Assembly (NCBI GenBank): GCA_933228675.1
Contig: OW121740.1
Location: forward strand, 35,576,292-35,640,291
Direction of reading: 5' to 3'
Source: Stomorhina lunata
Lineage: Eukaryota > Arthropoda > Insecta > Diptera > Rhiniidae
DNA length: 64,000 bases
Below, one piece after another: positions 38,331 through 50,886 of the stretch. Below the pieces are notes generated by a model that saw nothing but the letters and a program-made list of their open reading frames with translations, was not told where the DNA came from and ran no database searches. Position 1 is the stretch's first letter, and every line of letters starts with the position of its first letter. The position numbers and the translations under genes are program-made.

Positions 38331-39470
38331 GGTAAGATTATTGATGAAGAAAATCTCAATATATTTATGGAAATTTTACAGAAAATATAGCATTATGCCA
38401 ATGTGCAGCAAATGCAACAAGATAATACATGATAGAAATAATAAGAATTTTATAAATTGAAAAGAAAGAAACTGAATAAAGATAACTCTTTTTAATGTAA
38501 ACCGATAATGAAAAGATGAATAAAGAAAAAAAAATAAACTGGAAAGACAAGACAAGCCAAAATACGTTCATACGCAACGTAAATTTATTATAACTTTCAT
38601 ATCAAGAAATTTTGAATTAAAATATAAGAGAAATTCGTATTGAAATAACAAACAGGAAAGACAAAGTTTAACTTTAATTTTAGAAGAAAAACAAAAATAA
38701 AAGAAAAATCCTCAAAAACTCAAGCAAATTTAAATATTTATAAAGAAAAGTCTTATTTAAAACAGAAAAAGACTTGATAAATTATTGTAAATTATATTAT
38801 TTCAATAAAACAAAAAGAATAATTAAAAATAAATTTAACAAAATCATAATAAAGAAAACAACAATGAAATATTTAATTCATTTAAACTTAAACAAATTCT
38901 GTAAATAAACTAATAGCAATTTCAAGCCTTTCAAAAATCTTGAAAAACTAGAAATCAAACCAACCTTTTCGTAATGAAATCGTTTAATTTATATAACAGA
39001 GAATGAAATTTAAATATAGGAATAGGAATTATTACATATAAAAAGTAAACAAAAAACAAAAACATTCATTAATAATAATCTTGTATTTATATAGAAATTT
39101 AATCATAAAGCAACAAAACTCCATTTCATTAACATTTTAAGGATTTAAATTTTTACCATCCCAAAATTTTCCACAATAAAAATTTCAAATTTATTCATAA
39201 CACTAAATAAGTTTCATATTATTTGAAATCATATTTGAGCTCATTCTTTGCATAACCGAAAATTTTACTGAAAATTTATTTGATTTTAATGTTTTATTTT
39301 CATTATTATTGATTTGTACTTGTTATTGAAAAAATGCAGTAGTCAGAAACTTTTTACTGGGAAATGCGAAATTTTCGAATATTAATATTTAAAGAAAATT
39401 TTTCGAAATTTCTAAATTTATAGAATAGAATTTCACTACTTTAAGAAGGGCATTTTAAAATTTATTTTTT
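38331..39470 (+). other. bonus 3' untranslated region and downstream A-rich DNA
   Basis: Immediately after the stop come A-rich sequences with several AATAAA signals (for example 38476-38481). A GGTAAG directly after the stop codon could act as a splice donor in the 3' UTR. The polyadenylation site in use cannot be decided. No other gene. Confidence 0.6.
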
Positions 39471-40330
39471 TCACATTTTCAAAATTTCGCCATTTTTATA
39501 GGGAAATTTTCAAAATTTCACTATTGTTATAGGGAAATTTTCAAAATTTCACTATTTTTATAGGGAAATTTTCAAAATTTCACTATTTTTATAGGGAAAT
39601 TTTCAAAATTTCACTATTTTTATAGGGAAATTTTCAAAATTTCACTATTTTTATAGGGAAATTTTCAAAATTTCACTATTTTTATAGGGAAATTTTCAAA
39701 ATTTCACTATTTTTATAGGGAAATTTTCAAAATTTCACTATTTTTATGGGGAAATTTTCAAAATGTCACTATATTTGTTGGGAAATTTTCAAAATTTCAC
39801 TATATTTATTGGGAAATTTTTAAAATTTCCCTGTTTTTATAGGGAAATTTTCAAAATTTCACTAATTTTATAGGAAATTTTCATAATTTCACTATTTTTA
39901 TAGGTAAATTTTCAAAATTTCACTATTTTTTATAGGGAAACTAGCTGACCCGGTCCGCGTTGCTGGCGCTAAGCAAACATTAGATATAGATAGATGTCAT
40001 TGGTGGTTCAAAATGAAAATTAGATTTTGCCACGCCTCTTCGCCCGCAGACCGAAAATAAAAAATCAGACTTCACATTGTCACCCGCCTGGATATTCTAA
40101 AGATTCCCTGAAAATTTTATCAAAATCGGCTCAGCCGTTTTGGAGTCCATACGTTGCATACTTACACACATCCTGTTTTATAGATATAGAGATAGATTTT
40201 CAAAATTTCTATATTTATAGGAAAATTTTTAATATTTCAATATTTGTAGAAAGATTTTACTTAAAGATTTGTACATTTTTATAAACTTTTGGAAATTATT
40301 GAACATTTTTAAATTTTATTATTTTTCCAA
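39471..40330. repeat. 31-bp satellite of a second type, split by a Helitron
   Basis: About 15 head-to-tail 31-bp units built on GGGAAATTTTCAAAATTTCA plus CTATTTTTATA, very regular from 39500 to 39760. The array is interrupted at 39951-40196 by a Helitron and resumes for two to four degenerate units. Confidence 0.92.
39951..40196 (-). mobile_element. short non-autonomous Helitron, 246 bp, exact boundaries
   Basis: On the minus strand it starts TCTATCTCTATATC and ends GGACCGGGTCAGCTAG, with the canonical 5' TC and 3' CTAG. It contains the insect Helitron block around AACGGCTGAGCCGATTTTG. It sits between A39950 and T40197. Joining the flanks restores an uninterrupted satellite monomer (GGGAAA + TTTTCAAAA), so insertion was between A and T with no target duplication, as expected for rolling-circle transposition. 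Confidence 0.92.
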
Positions 40331-41687
40331 ACATCTCACGCCACAATCGTTTAATTAGCCGAAATGTTGACTTTAAATGGCCCCCAAGAAGATACGATTT
40401 GTCAACGCTTTGCATCGTTTGATTATTTTCTTTAGGGCACTGTTTAAGAGTATAGTGAAACATGAAACAGAAATTTAAAACCCCTATCAATTGTTTAGTT
40501 GGACATCAACTTTGGAGAATGAAAAACTTTTTACTTTTGAACCTTCTGAGGCTTCTAAAACATTTGAGTCATCTCAAACTGATGAGTCATCTTACATTAC
40601 CATCCCACGTTAACGTGAATTTTTACTGACTACTGCAATTTTGCCATTAACAAGTTCTAATATTCATTATTAATAAAAATTTACTCATTACTGAAAATGC
40701 TCTTTTCAAATATTTATGATTCAAATTTCTAAATCAATTCTATTTTTCCATTTCTCCATCATTTTTTATAGTTATTGTGATAGTTTTGCAAAGAAATTAC
40801 AAAACATTTTTTTTTTTGTATGAACCTAAACTTCTTTTTTATAATTTTCCATAATTTTCATTTATTTATTAAAATTTCCATTCTCACATCTTCCTTTCTC
40901 TTACTGTCTCTCTCTTTCTCTCTTCAATGAAATTATTGAAAATAATTTGTAATAATCAAAAATTGTATACGTTTTTAACTTAGAGAAGACATTATTTTTT
41001 AAGATTAATTGAGTTTTTTATTTTATTTTAATTAAAAATCTCTTTATTATTTATAATTCTAGTTTTATGTAATTTTTGTTAATAACTTTTATTTTATTTA
41101 AACCACAAGAAGCAAATAAAATACAAAAAACACCAATTCATTGCACTTTTCTAAGAAAAATACATACAAATTATACATAACCACAAAAATATCATGTACT
41201 TTCTTTCATAATCTTCAAAAGAAATTTTTATTTATTCTAAAAAAAACATTGTAATTAGAATTTCCATTAAATAATTGTTTTATGATTTATAAAAAGATAT
41301 TTATTTATAAAAATCCACATGCTAAGGGTATTCACAATGTTCTCTTGTTTAGTCGAATTGTCATCGTTTTAAAAATTTAATTTTGTATTTCAGACTTAAA
41401 ATGTTCGAAATTACACACACACTTCTTCTGTTATTCTTGACTCCCAGTGGAACATAGGGCCTCAACACACACGTACGACAGCGAAACTACTCAAACTAGT
41501 CCGAAGTTACCCAAAATCCACCCAATTGTAAATTTAAGGTAACTTCTTTTTTGGTTTGAGTCCTTACTACATGGAGAGATTAATTTTATTTCTCCTCTTC
41601 AGTGTAAGTTTTGTTGTTTAAGAGAGTAACTCCCAAAGTACTCTCATTTGTCCGAACTCACCCAGAAAGTAAAGAAACAGGCTTTAT
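40331..41687. other. AT-rich intergenic DNA
   Basis: No gene recognised. Short GAGTCATCTCAAACTGAT words near 40565 resemble the 18-bp repeat at 56540-56805. Confidence 0.5.
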
Positions 41688-41893
41688 CCGGTATGTGATG
41701 GAAATCGATCGATTTCAGATATATTTTTGAGATAATTTTCGGGTTTTTCCCCCAAGAAATTAAAACTTGAGTTTTAGTCCCTTTGACTGATATATTATCT
41801 TTCATTTGGTTTGAATTTTTTGGAAATAGGAAAATTATCTCAAAAATTTATATCTGAAATCGATGAATTTGAAAACGATCCATCAAATACTGG
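41688..41893. mobile_element. palindromic MITE, copy 1
   Basis: Left end CCGGTATGTGATGGAAATCG and right end ...GATCCATCAAATACTGG are imperfect complements. The inner parts (TATATTTTTGAGATAATTTT and ATTATCTCAAAAATTTATAT) also pair, giving arms of about 80 bp. A second copy is at 45561-45794. Confidence 0.78.
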
Positions 41894-42544
41894 TATATAG
41901 AAATATATTTTTGGTTTGAAAGTCAAACAAAAACATTTTTTAGGATATGTACTTTTAAATTACGACTAGATAAGTTACCTTGTAAATACTCTTCTTATTT
42001 AATATTTAAAAGTCAAAACTCTATTTCGAATAACACCCATACCTTTCTTATGATATGAGTTTATTTGTTATAAGTCGGACTCCCGATAACTAGATTAATG
42101 ATAGATAGCTTTAAGTGTGCTATCCTCCACTTTTCTGGACGATAGTTCTTTGTGTAAAGTTGAATATAGAAGACATGGCCAAAACTTTGACTTCCTGCTT
42201 GACCAAAGCACGCGATATTGAATTTGTTTTCAAATGCTTTGCATGTTTTTCTTTCATGTGATAAAAGTTAAGAGGAAACGTCGATTAAACTTTTAGCTAG
42301 ATTTCTTGCGAAATGATATAGAATAATTTTCGTTTCGATGCCGAGATATTCCAAAAACGATTCAAAACGTATTCAAATTAATATTATTTACTTTGTCTCA
42401 TAAATGTTTAAAATTCACAATATCCAGATTAAAGTTCCTTATCCTCTCGAGGGAATATAACGAAATGAAATATTAGAGTTTAAAGGGTACAATCTTCCCC
42501 TCCCTATTTTGCTGGAAGTGTTTTACAAACGATTATCGATGTTT
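41894..42544. other. AT-rich intergenic DNA
   Basis: No gene recognised. Confidence 0.5.
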
Positions 42545-45430
42545 CTTTAAAAAGTTTATTATTTCTGTAGAAACATTTTTAATAAAAAAAAATTCTATAG
42601 AAAAATTGTTGATAAAAAAATTTTCTATAGAACAATTTTTGATAAAATTTTCTATAGAAAAGTTTTTTATAATAAAAATTTTAATAAAATATTTTCTATA
42701 AAAAAAATTTTGATTAATAAATTTTCTAAAGAAAAATTTTTGGAAAAAAGATTTTCTACAGAAAAATTTTTGATGAAAAAAATTTTAAATAAAAAATTTT
42801 CTATAGAAAAATTTTTGATGAAAAAATTTTCTATAGAAAATTTTTTGATAAAAAATTTTTCTATAAAAAAAATTTTTGATAAAAAAAAATTTCCATAGAA
42901 AAATTTTTGATAAAAAAATTTTCTATTGAAAAATTTTTGTTGAAAAAGTTTTCTATAGAAAAATTTTTGATTAAAAAATTTTCGATAAAAAAAATTTTGA
43001 ATAAAAAAATTTTCTATAAAAATTTTTTGTTGAAAAAGTTTTGAAAAATGTTTGATAAACAAAAATTTATTGAAAAGTTTTTGATAAAAAATTTTCCTTA
43101 GAAAAATTTTTGTTGAAAAGGTTTTTAATTTAAAAATTGTTTATAGAAAAATTTTTGATAAAAAAGTTTTCTATATAAACATTTTTGATAAAAAAATTTT
43201 CTATAGAAAAATTTTTGTTGAAAAAAATTTTTGATTACAAAATTTTTTGTAGAAAAATTTTGATAAAAAATTTTCTATAGAAACATTTTTGATAAAAAAA
43301 TTTTCTATAGAAAAATTTTTGATAAAAAAAATTTCTTTAGAAAAATTTTTGATAAAAAATTTTTGTTGAAAAAGTTTTCTATAGAAAAAGTTTTTTATAA
43401 AAAAATTTTTGTTGAAAAAGTTTTCAATAGAAAAATTTTTGTTGAAAAAGTTTTCTATAGAAAAATTGTTGTTGAAAAAGTTTTCTATAGAAAAATTTTT
43501 GATAAAAAATTTTCTATAGAAAAATTTTTGATAAAAAAAATTTCTATAGAAAAATTTTTGATAAAAAAATTTTCCATAGAAAAAATTTTTGAAAAAAAAA
43601 TTTAAAAAATTTTTGTTGAAAAAGTTTTTTTATAAAAAAATTTTTGTTGAAAAAGTTTTCTATAGAAAAATTTTTGTTGAAACAGTTTTCTATAGAAAAA
43701 TTTTTGTTGAAAAAGTTTTCTATAGAAAAATTTTTGTTGAAAAAGTTTTCTATAGAAAAATTTTTGTTGAAAGAGTTTTTTATAGAAAAATTTTTGTTGA
43801 AAAAGTTTTCTATAGAAAAATTTTTGTTGAAAAAGTTTTCTATAGAAAAATTTTTGTTGAAAAAGTTTTCTATAGAAAAATTTTTGTTGAAAAAGTTTTC
43901 TATAGAAATATTTTTGATTAAAAAATTTAAAAAAAAAAATTTTTTTATAGAAAAATTTTTAATAAAAAAATCTTCTATAGAAAAATTTTCTATAAAAATT
44001 TTTTGTTGAAAAAGTTTTCTATAGAACAATTTTTTGTTGAAAAAGTTTTCTATAGAAAAATGTTTGATAAAAAAAAAATTTATAGAAAAGTTTTTGATAA
44101 AAAATTTTCCTTAGAAACATTTTTGTTGAAAAGGTTTTCGATAGAAAAATTTTTAATTAAAAAAATTCTTTATAGAGAAATTTTTGATAAAAAGTTTTCT
44201 ATAAAAACATTTTTGATAAAAAAATTTTCTATAGAAAAATTTTTGTAAAAAAAAATTTTAAATTTTTTGATAAAAAATTTTCTATAGAAACATTTTTGAT
44301 AAAAAAAATTTTCTATAGAAAAATTTTTGATAAAAAAATTTCTTTAGAAAAATTTTTGATAAAAAATTTTTGTTAAAAAAGTTTTGTTGAAAATGTTTTC
44401 TATAGAAACATTTTTGTTGAAAAAGTTTTCTATAGAAAAATTTTTGTTGAAAAAGTTTTCTATAGAAAAATTTTTGTTGAAAAAGTTTTGTATAAAAAAT
44501 TTTTTGTTGAAAAAGTTTTCTATAGAAAAATTTTTGTTGAAAAAGTTTCTATAGAAAAATTTTTGTTGAAAAACTTTTCTATAGAAAAATTTTTGTTGAA
44601 AAAGTTTTCTATAGAAAAATTTTTGTTGAAAAAGTTTTCTATAGAAAAATTTTTGTTGAAAAAGTTTTCTATAGAAAAATTTTTGATAAAAAAATTTTCT
44701 ATAGAAAAAATTTTTGAAAAAAAAATTTCTTTAAAAAATTTTTGTTGAAAAAGTTTTCTATAGAAAAATTTTTGTTGAAAAAGTTTTCTAAAGAAAAATT
44801 TTTGTTGAAAAAGTTTTCTAAAGAAAAAAAGTTTTCAATAGAAAAATTTTTCTTGAAAAAGTTTTCTATAGAAAAATTTTTGTTGAAAAAGTTTTCTAAA
44901 GAAAAATTTTTGTTGAAAAAGTTTTCTAAAGAAAAATTTTTGTTGAAAAAGTTTTTCAGAAAAATTTTTGTTGATAAAGTTTCCTATAAAAAATTGTTGA
45001 TAAAAAAATTTTCTATGGAAAAATTATTGATAAAAAAAATTTTCTCGAGAAAAATTTTTGATGAAAAGATTTTCTCTTGAAAAATTTTTGATAAAAAAAT
45101 TTTATATAGAAAAATTTTTGCTAAAAAATTTTATATAGAAAAATTTTTGCTAAAAAATTTTATATAGAAAAATTTTTGCTAAAAAATTTTCTATAGAAAA
45201 ATTTTTGATAAAAAAATTTTTTATGAAAAAATATTGATAAAAAAATTTTTGATAAAAAGATTTTTTATAGAGAAATTTTTGATAAAAAATTTCTATAGAA
45301 AAATTTTGATAAAAAATTTTCTATAGAAAAATTTTTGATAAAAAAATTTTATAGAGAAATTTTTGCAAAAAAATTTTCTATAGAAAAATTTTTAATAAAA
45401 AAATTTTGTATAGAAAAATTTTTGATAAAA
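42545..45430. repeat. 30-bp satellite array (about 95 units)
   Basis: Units of about 30 bp alternate TTTTCTATAGAAAAATTTTT with either GTTGAAAAAG or GATAAAAAA. Uniform stretches lie at 43640-43910 and 44500-44700; elsewhere unit length drifts by one or two bases. Because 30 is a multiple of three, long open frames on both strands (KFSIEKFLLK-type repeats) run through it; they are artefacts of the repeat. It shares the TTTCTATAGAAA core with the 31-bp satellites. Confidence 0.95.
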
Positions 45431-45560
45431 ACATTTTTATTTTGAAATGTCTCCAAAACTGTTGTACTTCTGACCAAATTCGAATTAAGCAGACAATTAC
45501 ATAAAGATTGGGTATCAGATTCGTTTGTTCAAAAAAATGTTTCGTAGTGTAATCCACTAT

Positions 45561-45794
45561 TCCGGTATGTGCTGGAAATCGAGCGTTTTCAAATCGTTCG
45601 ATTTCTGATATATTTTTGAGATAATTATCGGTTATTTCCCTAAAACAAATGAAAATTTGGGCTTTAATCCTTTTGACTGATATCTTATCTTTCATTTGGT
45701 TTGAATTTTTTTGTGGAAATAGGCGAAGTTATCTCAAAAATATATCAGAAATCGAACGATTTGAAAACGCTCGATTTCCAGCACATGCTCGATT
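45561..45794. mobile_element. palindromic MITE, copy 2
   Basis: Begins TCCGGTATGTGCTGGAAATC and carries the complement GATTTCCAGCACAT near 45785. Inner arms GAGCGTTTTCAAATCGTTCG and CGAACGATTTGAAAACGCTC are exact complements. It is better preserved inside than copy 1. Confidence 0.82.
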
Positions 45795-48059
45795 GTTTTC
45801 AAACAAAAAAAGTTGGAGGGCCATTCTGTAGCTATTCAAATCGTATACCAGTGTTGCCCGCTTTTCCTTCTTTAATCTAGTTATGGGAGACTTTATAAAT
45901 ATTTTGAAACAAGTTTTCTGGAAATGAATATTATTTAATAAATATGAATTAGTTATTTCAAAATTACAGCAAATTTTCTAATATTTTTAACTTATGTATT
46001 TGAAAATTTAGGGGGGGTTACCGAGTAATGCAATGCAAAAGAAAGGTCTCTCGAATTTGAAGACCTAGTTTGTACATCGAATAACTCTTTAACCCCTTAA
46101 GTTATGAAGAATATGATTTAAACCACAATTTTTTAAAATCATAAAAAAAAACCTATAAATTTTTCTTTTCTCATAAATATCAACAAGAAACTCCAATTTT
46201 TTTATAAAATAAAATTAAAAAAAAGATATAGAAAGTAGTGACAAAAAAATAAAAGAAGTAAATAATCCAAAAAATATTAATTAAACAAGTATTGTTGTTG
46301 TGTATGAATTAATTTTAATGAATACAATTAAATATTTAGAAAGTAGAGAGATTAAACAAAAAAATAGATTTAAAAAAAAAAACTTTGACACAATTAAATT
46401 ATAAAAAAATACAAAATTAAATTATAAATAAAAGCATTAGAATTTATGGCTTTTATACATTAATTAAAGAAATTCTGATATAAAAGGAATTTCTAAGTTA
46501 ATTAAAACAAAATTACGTAAATGTACTATAATAAAAGTTAATATTAGAGGATAATGAAATGAAAACTAAAATTGACAGGAATTTCAAGGATAACGAAAAA
46601 CAAAGAAATGCAAAATGAAAATATAAACTATTAAATATTTATTATAAAACTATAAAAAAAAAAATAGAAAATAGAAAACAACTAAAAATTTTACTCAGAC
46701 AAAATAAAAAAAACTAAAATTTCATAGAACAAAATCATAAAACATTAACATAACCTTAAAATATAAACCCTCAAAAGATTAAAAAATTATAAAACTGAAA
46801 ATCATTAACTTAAAATTATTAAAAATAAAAAAAACAAACTAATTTTTCTCAACTGAAATTGAAAAATTATTAAAACTACAACAATTAATAGTATAAAATG
46901 AATAATATATCAACAAAAATAAAAAATAAACCAAAACTTAACCTAAAAATCATTTGAATAGAAATTTTTAAATGTTTTCTAGCAGTAAAAATATTTAAAA
47001 TCCAAAACAATTACAGAGAAATAACAAATTATATTCTTAACAAAATAAAAAAAATAAATGTTTAAAATAACCTAAAATTAACACTTAAAACACGAAAAAC
47101 TCCACAAAAATTTATAAAAATAAACCATAAAAATAAAATCCATTACAAAAAATCTTCTTTAAGAAACTCAAATCTTTAAAAATATTAAAATTAAAAAACA
47201 ATTTTTTGATTTAGTAATTACAAAAAAAAAAAAAAAAAAATATCTAAAAATATTTTTTTTTTTTTTATTTTAATAATTTTCCCTTTTTCTCTTTTAGCAT
47301 TTAGTGCTTTTTTTTAATCCTTATTAAAAAATTATGATAAATTTTATTATTTTATCTTTAAAATTGAATTTGTTTTATTTTTTATACATTTATTTTTATT
47401 ATTATTATAATTATTATTATATTATTATAATTATTATTATAATTATGCTATAAAGTAACAGAAAAAAAAACAAGAGAAAATAAATTTGTATGTAAAATGT
47501 ATTTTTTTAATTATTATTTAATATCATAAGTTTAATTATAAATAAATCAACAAACAAAAAAAATCATATAAATATTATCTTATAAATAAACTTCGTATTA
47601 CATGTAAAAAATCAATAAAAAAAACATTAGTTTTCTTAATTAGAATTTATTAAAGGAAAGTATACAAAATATACGAGGGTTTGTATTAATATTACGGGAA
47701 CGGCCAATACTAATGGCTAATTGTGTATTGTAAACATAACATTAATTGTGTTGCCAATTGCAAAATGACATTACGTATTGAAACTGATAACCGATAACAG
47801 AACCTCAGTTGCCTTTGTCAATTATAAACAGGCGTAGGCTGCCCATACCACCAGAAGCCGATGACTTTTGGTAATTTTCGTAAATACCACGATCATTAAT
47901 GAAACCCGTGAAAATAAGTATTAAAAGCATTGTTGCCACGACACTATTAATTTTTTTATACATTGTATAAAATTAATGTAAACGAATTAATAGAAATAAA
48001 TTCTAATATTCAACAATTTCAGATTTTTTGAATAAAAAATACTTTTTAGATATTTTTCG
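45795..48059. other. extremely AT-rich intergenic DNA
   Basis: Over 2 kb of A-rich, then mixed AT sequence with (ATT)n at 47395-47440 and no gene. At 47820-47880 a block reading AGGCTGCCCATACCACCAGA on + is the reverse of one at 18705-18740. Confidence 0.5.
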
Positions 48060-49970
48060 ATACAAATCTTTTTTATAGAAACATTTTTGATCAAAAATTT
48101 TTCGATAAAAATAATTTTTTATAGAAAATAAACAATATTTTTCTACAAAAATTTTTCTCAATATTCTATCGAAAAATTTTCTAAAAAACTTTCGATAAAA
48201 AAATTTTCTATAGAAAAATTTTGGATGAAAAAATTTTCTTAGAAAAATTTTTGAAAAAAATTTTTTATAGAAAAATTTTCGATAAAAAAATTTCTATTGA
48301 AACATGTTTGAAAAAATATTTCTATAGATAAAATAATTTTCTATAGAAAAATTTCGATAAAAAAATTTTCTATAGAAAAATTTTGGATAAAAAAATTTTC
48401 TATAGAAAAATTTTTGAAAAAAAAATTTTTATAGAAAAATTTTCGATAAAAAAATTTCTATTGAAACATGCTTGAAAAAAATTTCTATTGAAACATGTTT
48501 GAAAAAATATTTCTATAGATAAAATAATTTTCTATAGAAAAAATTTGGAAAAAAAATTTTCTATAGAAAAATTTTTGAAAAAAAATTTTTTATAGAAAAA
48601 TTTTTGAAAAAAAAATTTTTATAGAAAAATTTTCGATAAAAAAAATTTCTATTGAAACATGTTTGAAAAAATATTTCTATAGATAAAATAATTTTCTATA
48701 GAAAAATTTCGATAAAAAAATTTTCTATAGAAAAATTTTGGATAAAAAAATTTTCTATAGAAAAATTTTTGAAAAAAAATTTTTTATAGAAAAATTTTCG
48801 ATAAAAAAATTTCTATTGAAACATGCTTGAAAAAAATTTCTATTGAAACATGTTTGAAAAAATATTTCTATAGATAAAATAATTTTCTATAGAAAAATTT
48901 CGATAAAAAAATTTTCTATAGAAAAATTTTGGATAAAAAAATTTTCTATAGAAAAATTTTTGAAAAAAAAATTTTTATAGAAAAATTTTCGATAAAAAAA
49001 TTTCTATTGAAACATGCTTGAAAAAAATTTCTATTGAAACATGTTTGAAAAAATATTTCTATAGATAAAATAATTTTCTATAGAAAAAATTTCGAAAAAA
49101 AATTTTCTATAGAAAAATTTTTGAAAAAAATTTTTTATAGAAAAATTTTTGAAAAAAAAATTTTTATAGAAAAATTTTCGATAAAAAAATTTCTATTGAA
49201 ACATGCTTGAAAAAAATTTCTATTGAAACATGTTTGAAAAATATTTCTATAGATAAAATAATTTTCTATAGAAAAATTTCGATAAAAAAATTTTCTATAG
49301 AAAAATTTTGGATAAAAAAATTTTCTATAGAAAAATTTTTGAAAAAAAAATTTTTATAGAAAAATTTTCGATAAAAAAATTTCTATTGAAACATGCTTGA
49401 AAAAAATTTCTATTGAAACATGTTTGAAAAAATATTTCTATAGATAAAATAATTTTCTATAGAAAAAATTTCGAAAAAAAATTTTCTATAGAAAAATTTT
49501 TAAAAAAAAAAATTTATAGAAAAATTTTTGAAAAAAAAATTTTTATAGAAAAATTTTCGATAAAAAAATTTCTATTGAAACATGTTTGAAAAAATATTTC
49601 TATAGATAAAATAATTTTCTATAGAAAAAATTTCGAAAAAAAATTTTCTATAGAAAAATTTTTGAAAAAAAATTTTTTATAGAAAAATTTTTGAAAAAAA
49701 AAAATTTTATAGAAAAATTTTCGATAAAAAAATTTCTATTGAAACATGCTTGAACAAAATTTCTATTGAAACATGTTTGAAAAAATATTTCTATAGATAA
49801 AATAATTTTCTATAGAAAAATTTTTGATTAAAAAATTTTCTATAGAAACATTTTTGATAAAAACATTTTCTATAGAAAAATTTTTAATAAAAACATTTTC
49901 TATAGACAATTTTTTGATAAAAACATTTTCTATAGAAAAATATTTGATAAAACAAATTTTTTGATTAAAA
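48060..49970. repeat. satellite with ~190-bp higher-order repeat (nine copies)
   Basis: Basic units of roughly 28-31 bp (ATTTTCTATAGAAAAATTTT-like) are arranged in a larger unit marked by CTATAGATAAAATAATTTTC. That marker occurs at about 48321, 48513, 48677, 48868, 49059, 49247, 49438, 49600 and 49791: spacings 192, 164, 191, 191, 188, 191, 162, 191. The ~162-bp versions lack one GAAACATGCTTG subunit. Confidence 0.92.
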
Positions 49971-49975
49971 TATTT

Positions 49976-50442
49976 CGTCACATAAAATGCAAAAGGGCGT
50001 AACTACATTTCTAGTTTTTTTTACAGGAGAAGCAAAAAACGTTATGATTTTTAAACCGTTCCCACGGCATGCCGCGGCAGTCGGTTCTTCGTGCCGGAAC
50101 GACTCGGAAATCTTAGGATTCCGACCAAGGACTGCCACTTCTGCAAGGAACATGAAATCCAAATTTTGGAATTGGGTCAACAGTGCAACAGCAAAGACAT
50201 TCATGAGAACTTAAATGATGAAAAACGAGTAATTTTTAAGTTATTACGAAAAAACAAAAGGGCTTAACTGAAACCAATACAAATTTTGAGCAACATTTTA
50301 AACCTTTGGTTTTTAGTGAATAAAATCGCTGTTTTTGATCGTACACCAAATGCTAGATGTATTTTGGGTTGCTGTGTCATAATCAATCAAAAAATCAATT
50401 AAAATATTTTATTAGTTACACCCTTTTGCATTTCAGGTGACG
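49976..50442. mobile_element. MITE with ~29-bp inverted repeats, CGTCAC ends
   Basis: Left CGTCACATAAAATGCAAAAG and right CTTTTGCATTTCAGGTGACG-like ends are imperfect complements extending into GGGCGTAACT and AGTTACACCC. The middle has a distinctly GC-rich patch (50060-50130, with GGCATGCCGCGGCAG). No transposase. It interrupts the right edge of the higher-order satellite. Confidence 0.78.
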
Positions 50443-50765
50443 ATATGTACGTATTCTGTAGGTCAAGACCTATAAAAAACCTTGCTCTAGATATATGATA
50501 TTTCTTTTAATTTAGACGATATTTGAGCTAAAAACTTAAAATTTTAAATATTAGACCGATTTTGCTCAGATTTTTTTACACAAATCTTCTCAAAACTTTG
50601 TTATCTTAACGGTCTTTTTTTAGAATTTTTGGAAAAATTATATTAAATTGATTATATTAAATGGATTGACCGAATATAGCACTTTTTAACTTGTTTCACT
50701 TATTTTTGAAATCCGTTCACTCCTTGGGGTACCTGCTTTGGGCCCCCATTTTGTCACTTATCTTA
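50443..50765. other. intergenic DNA
   Basis: No gene or repeat recognised. Confidence 0.45.
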
Positions 50766-50789
50766 TCTTATATTCTTAAACGAGCAATA

Positions 50790-50886
<97 letters not shown>

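Noticed and set aside
40560..40600. CTGATGAG as a second hammerhead ribozyme
   Set aside because: No GAAA box with a paired stem II and no cleavage triplet follow at the needed distance.
42667..45080. Many repetitive Lys/Phe/Ile-rich open frames on both strands
   Set aside because: They follow from a 30-bp satellite whose length is a multiple of three; both strands are open at once and units drift in length, which is not coding behaviour.
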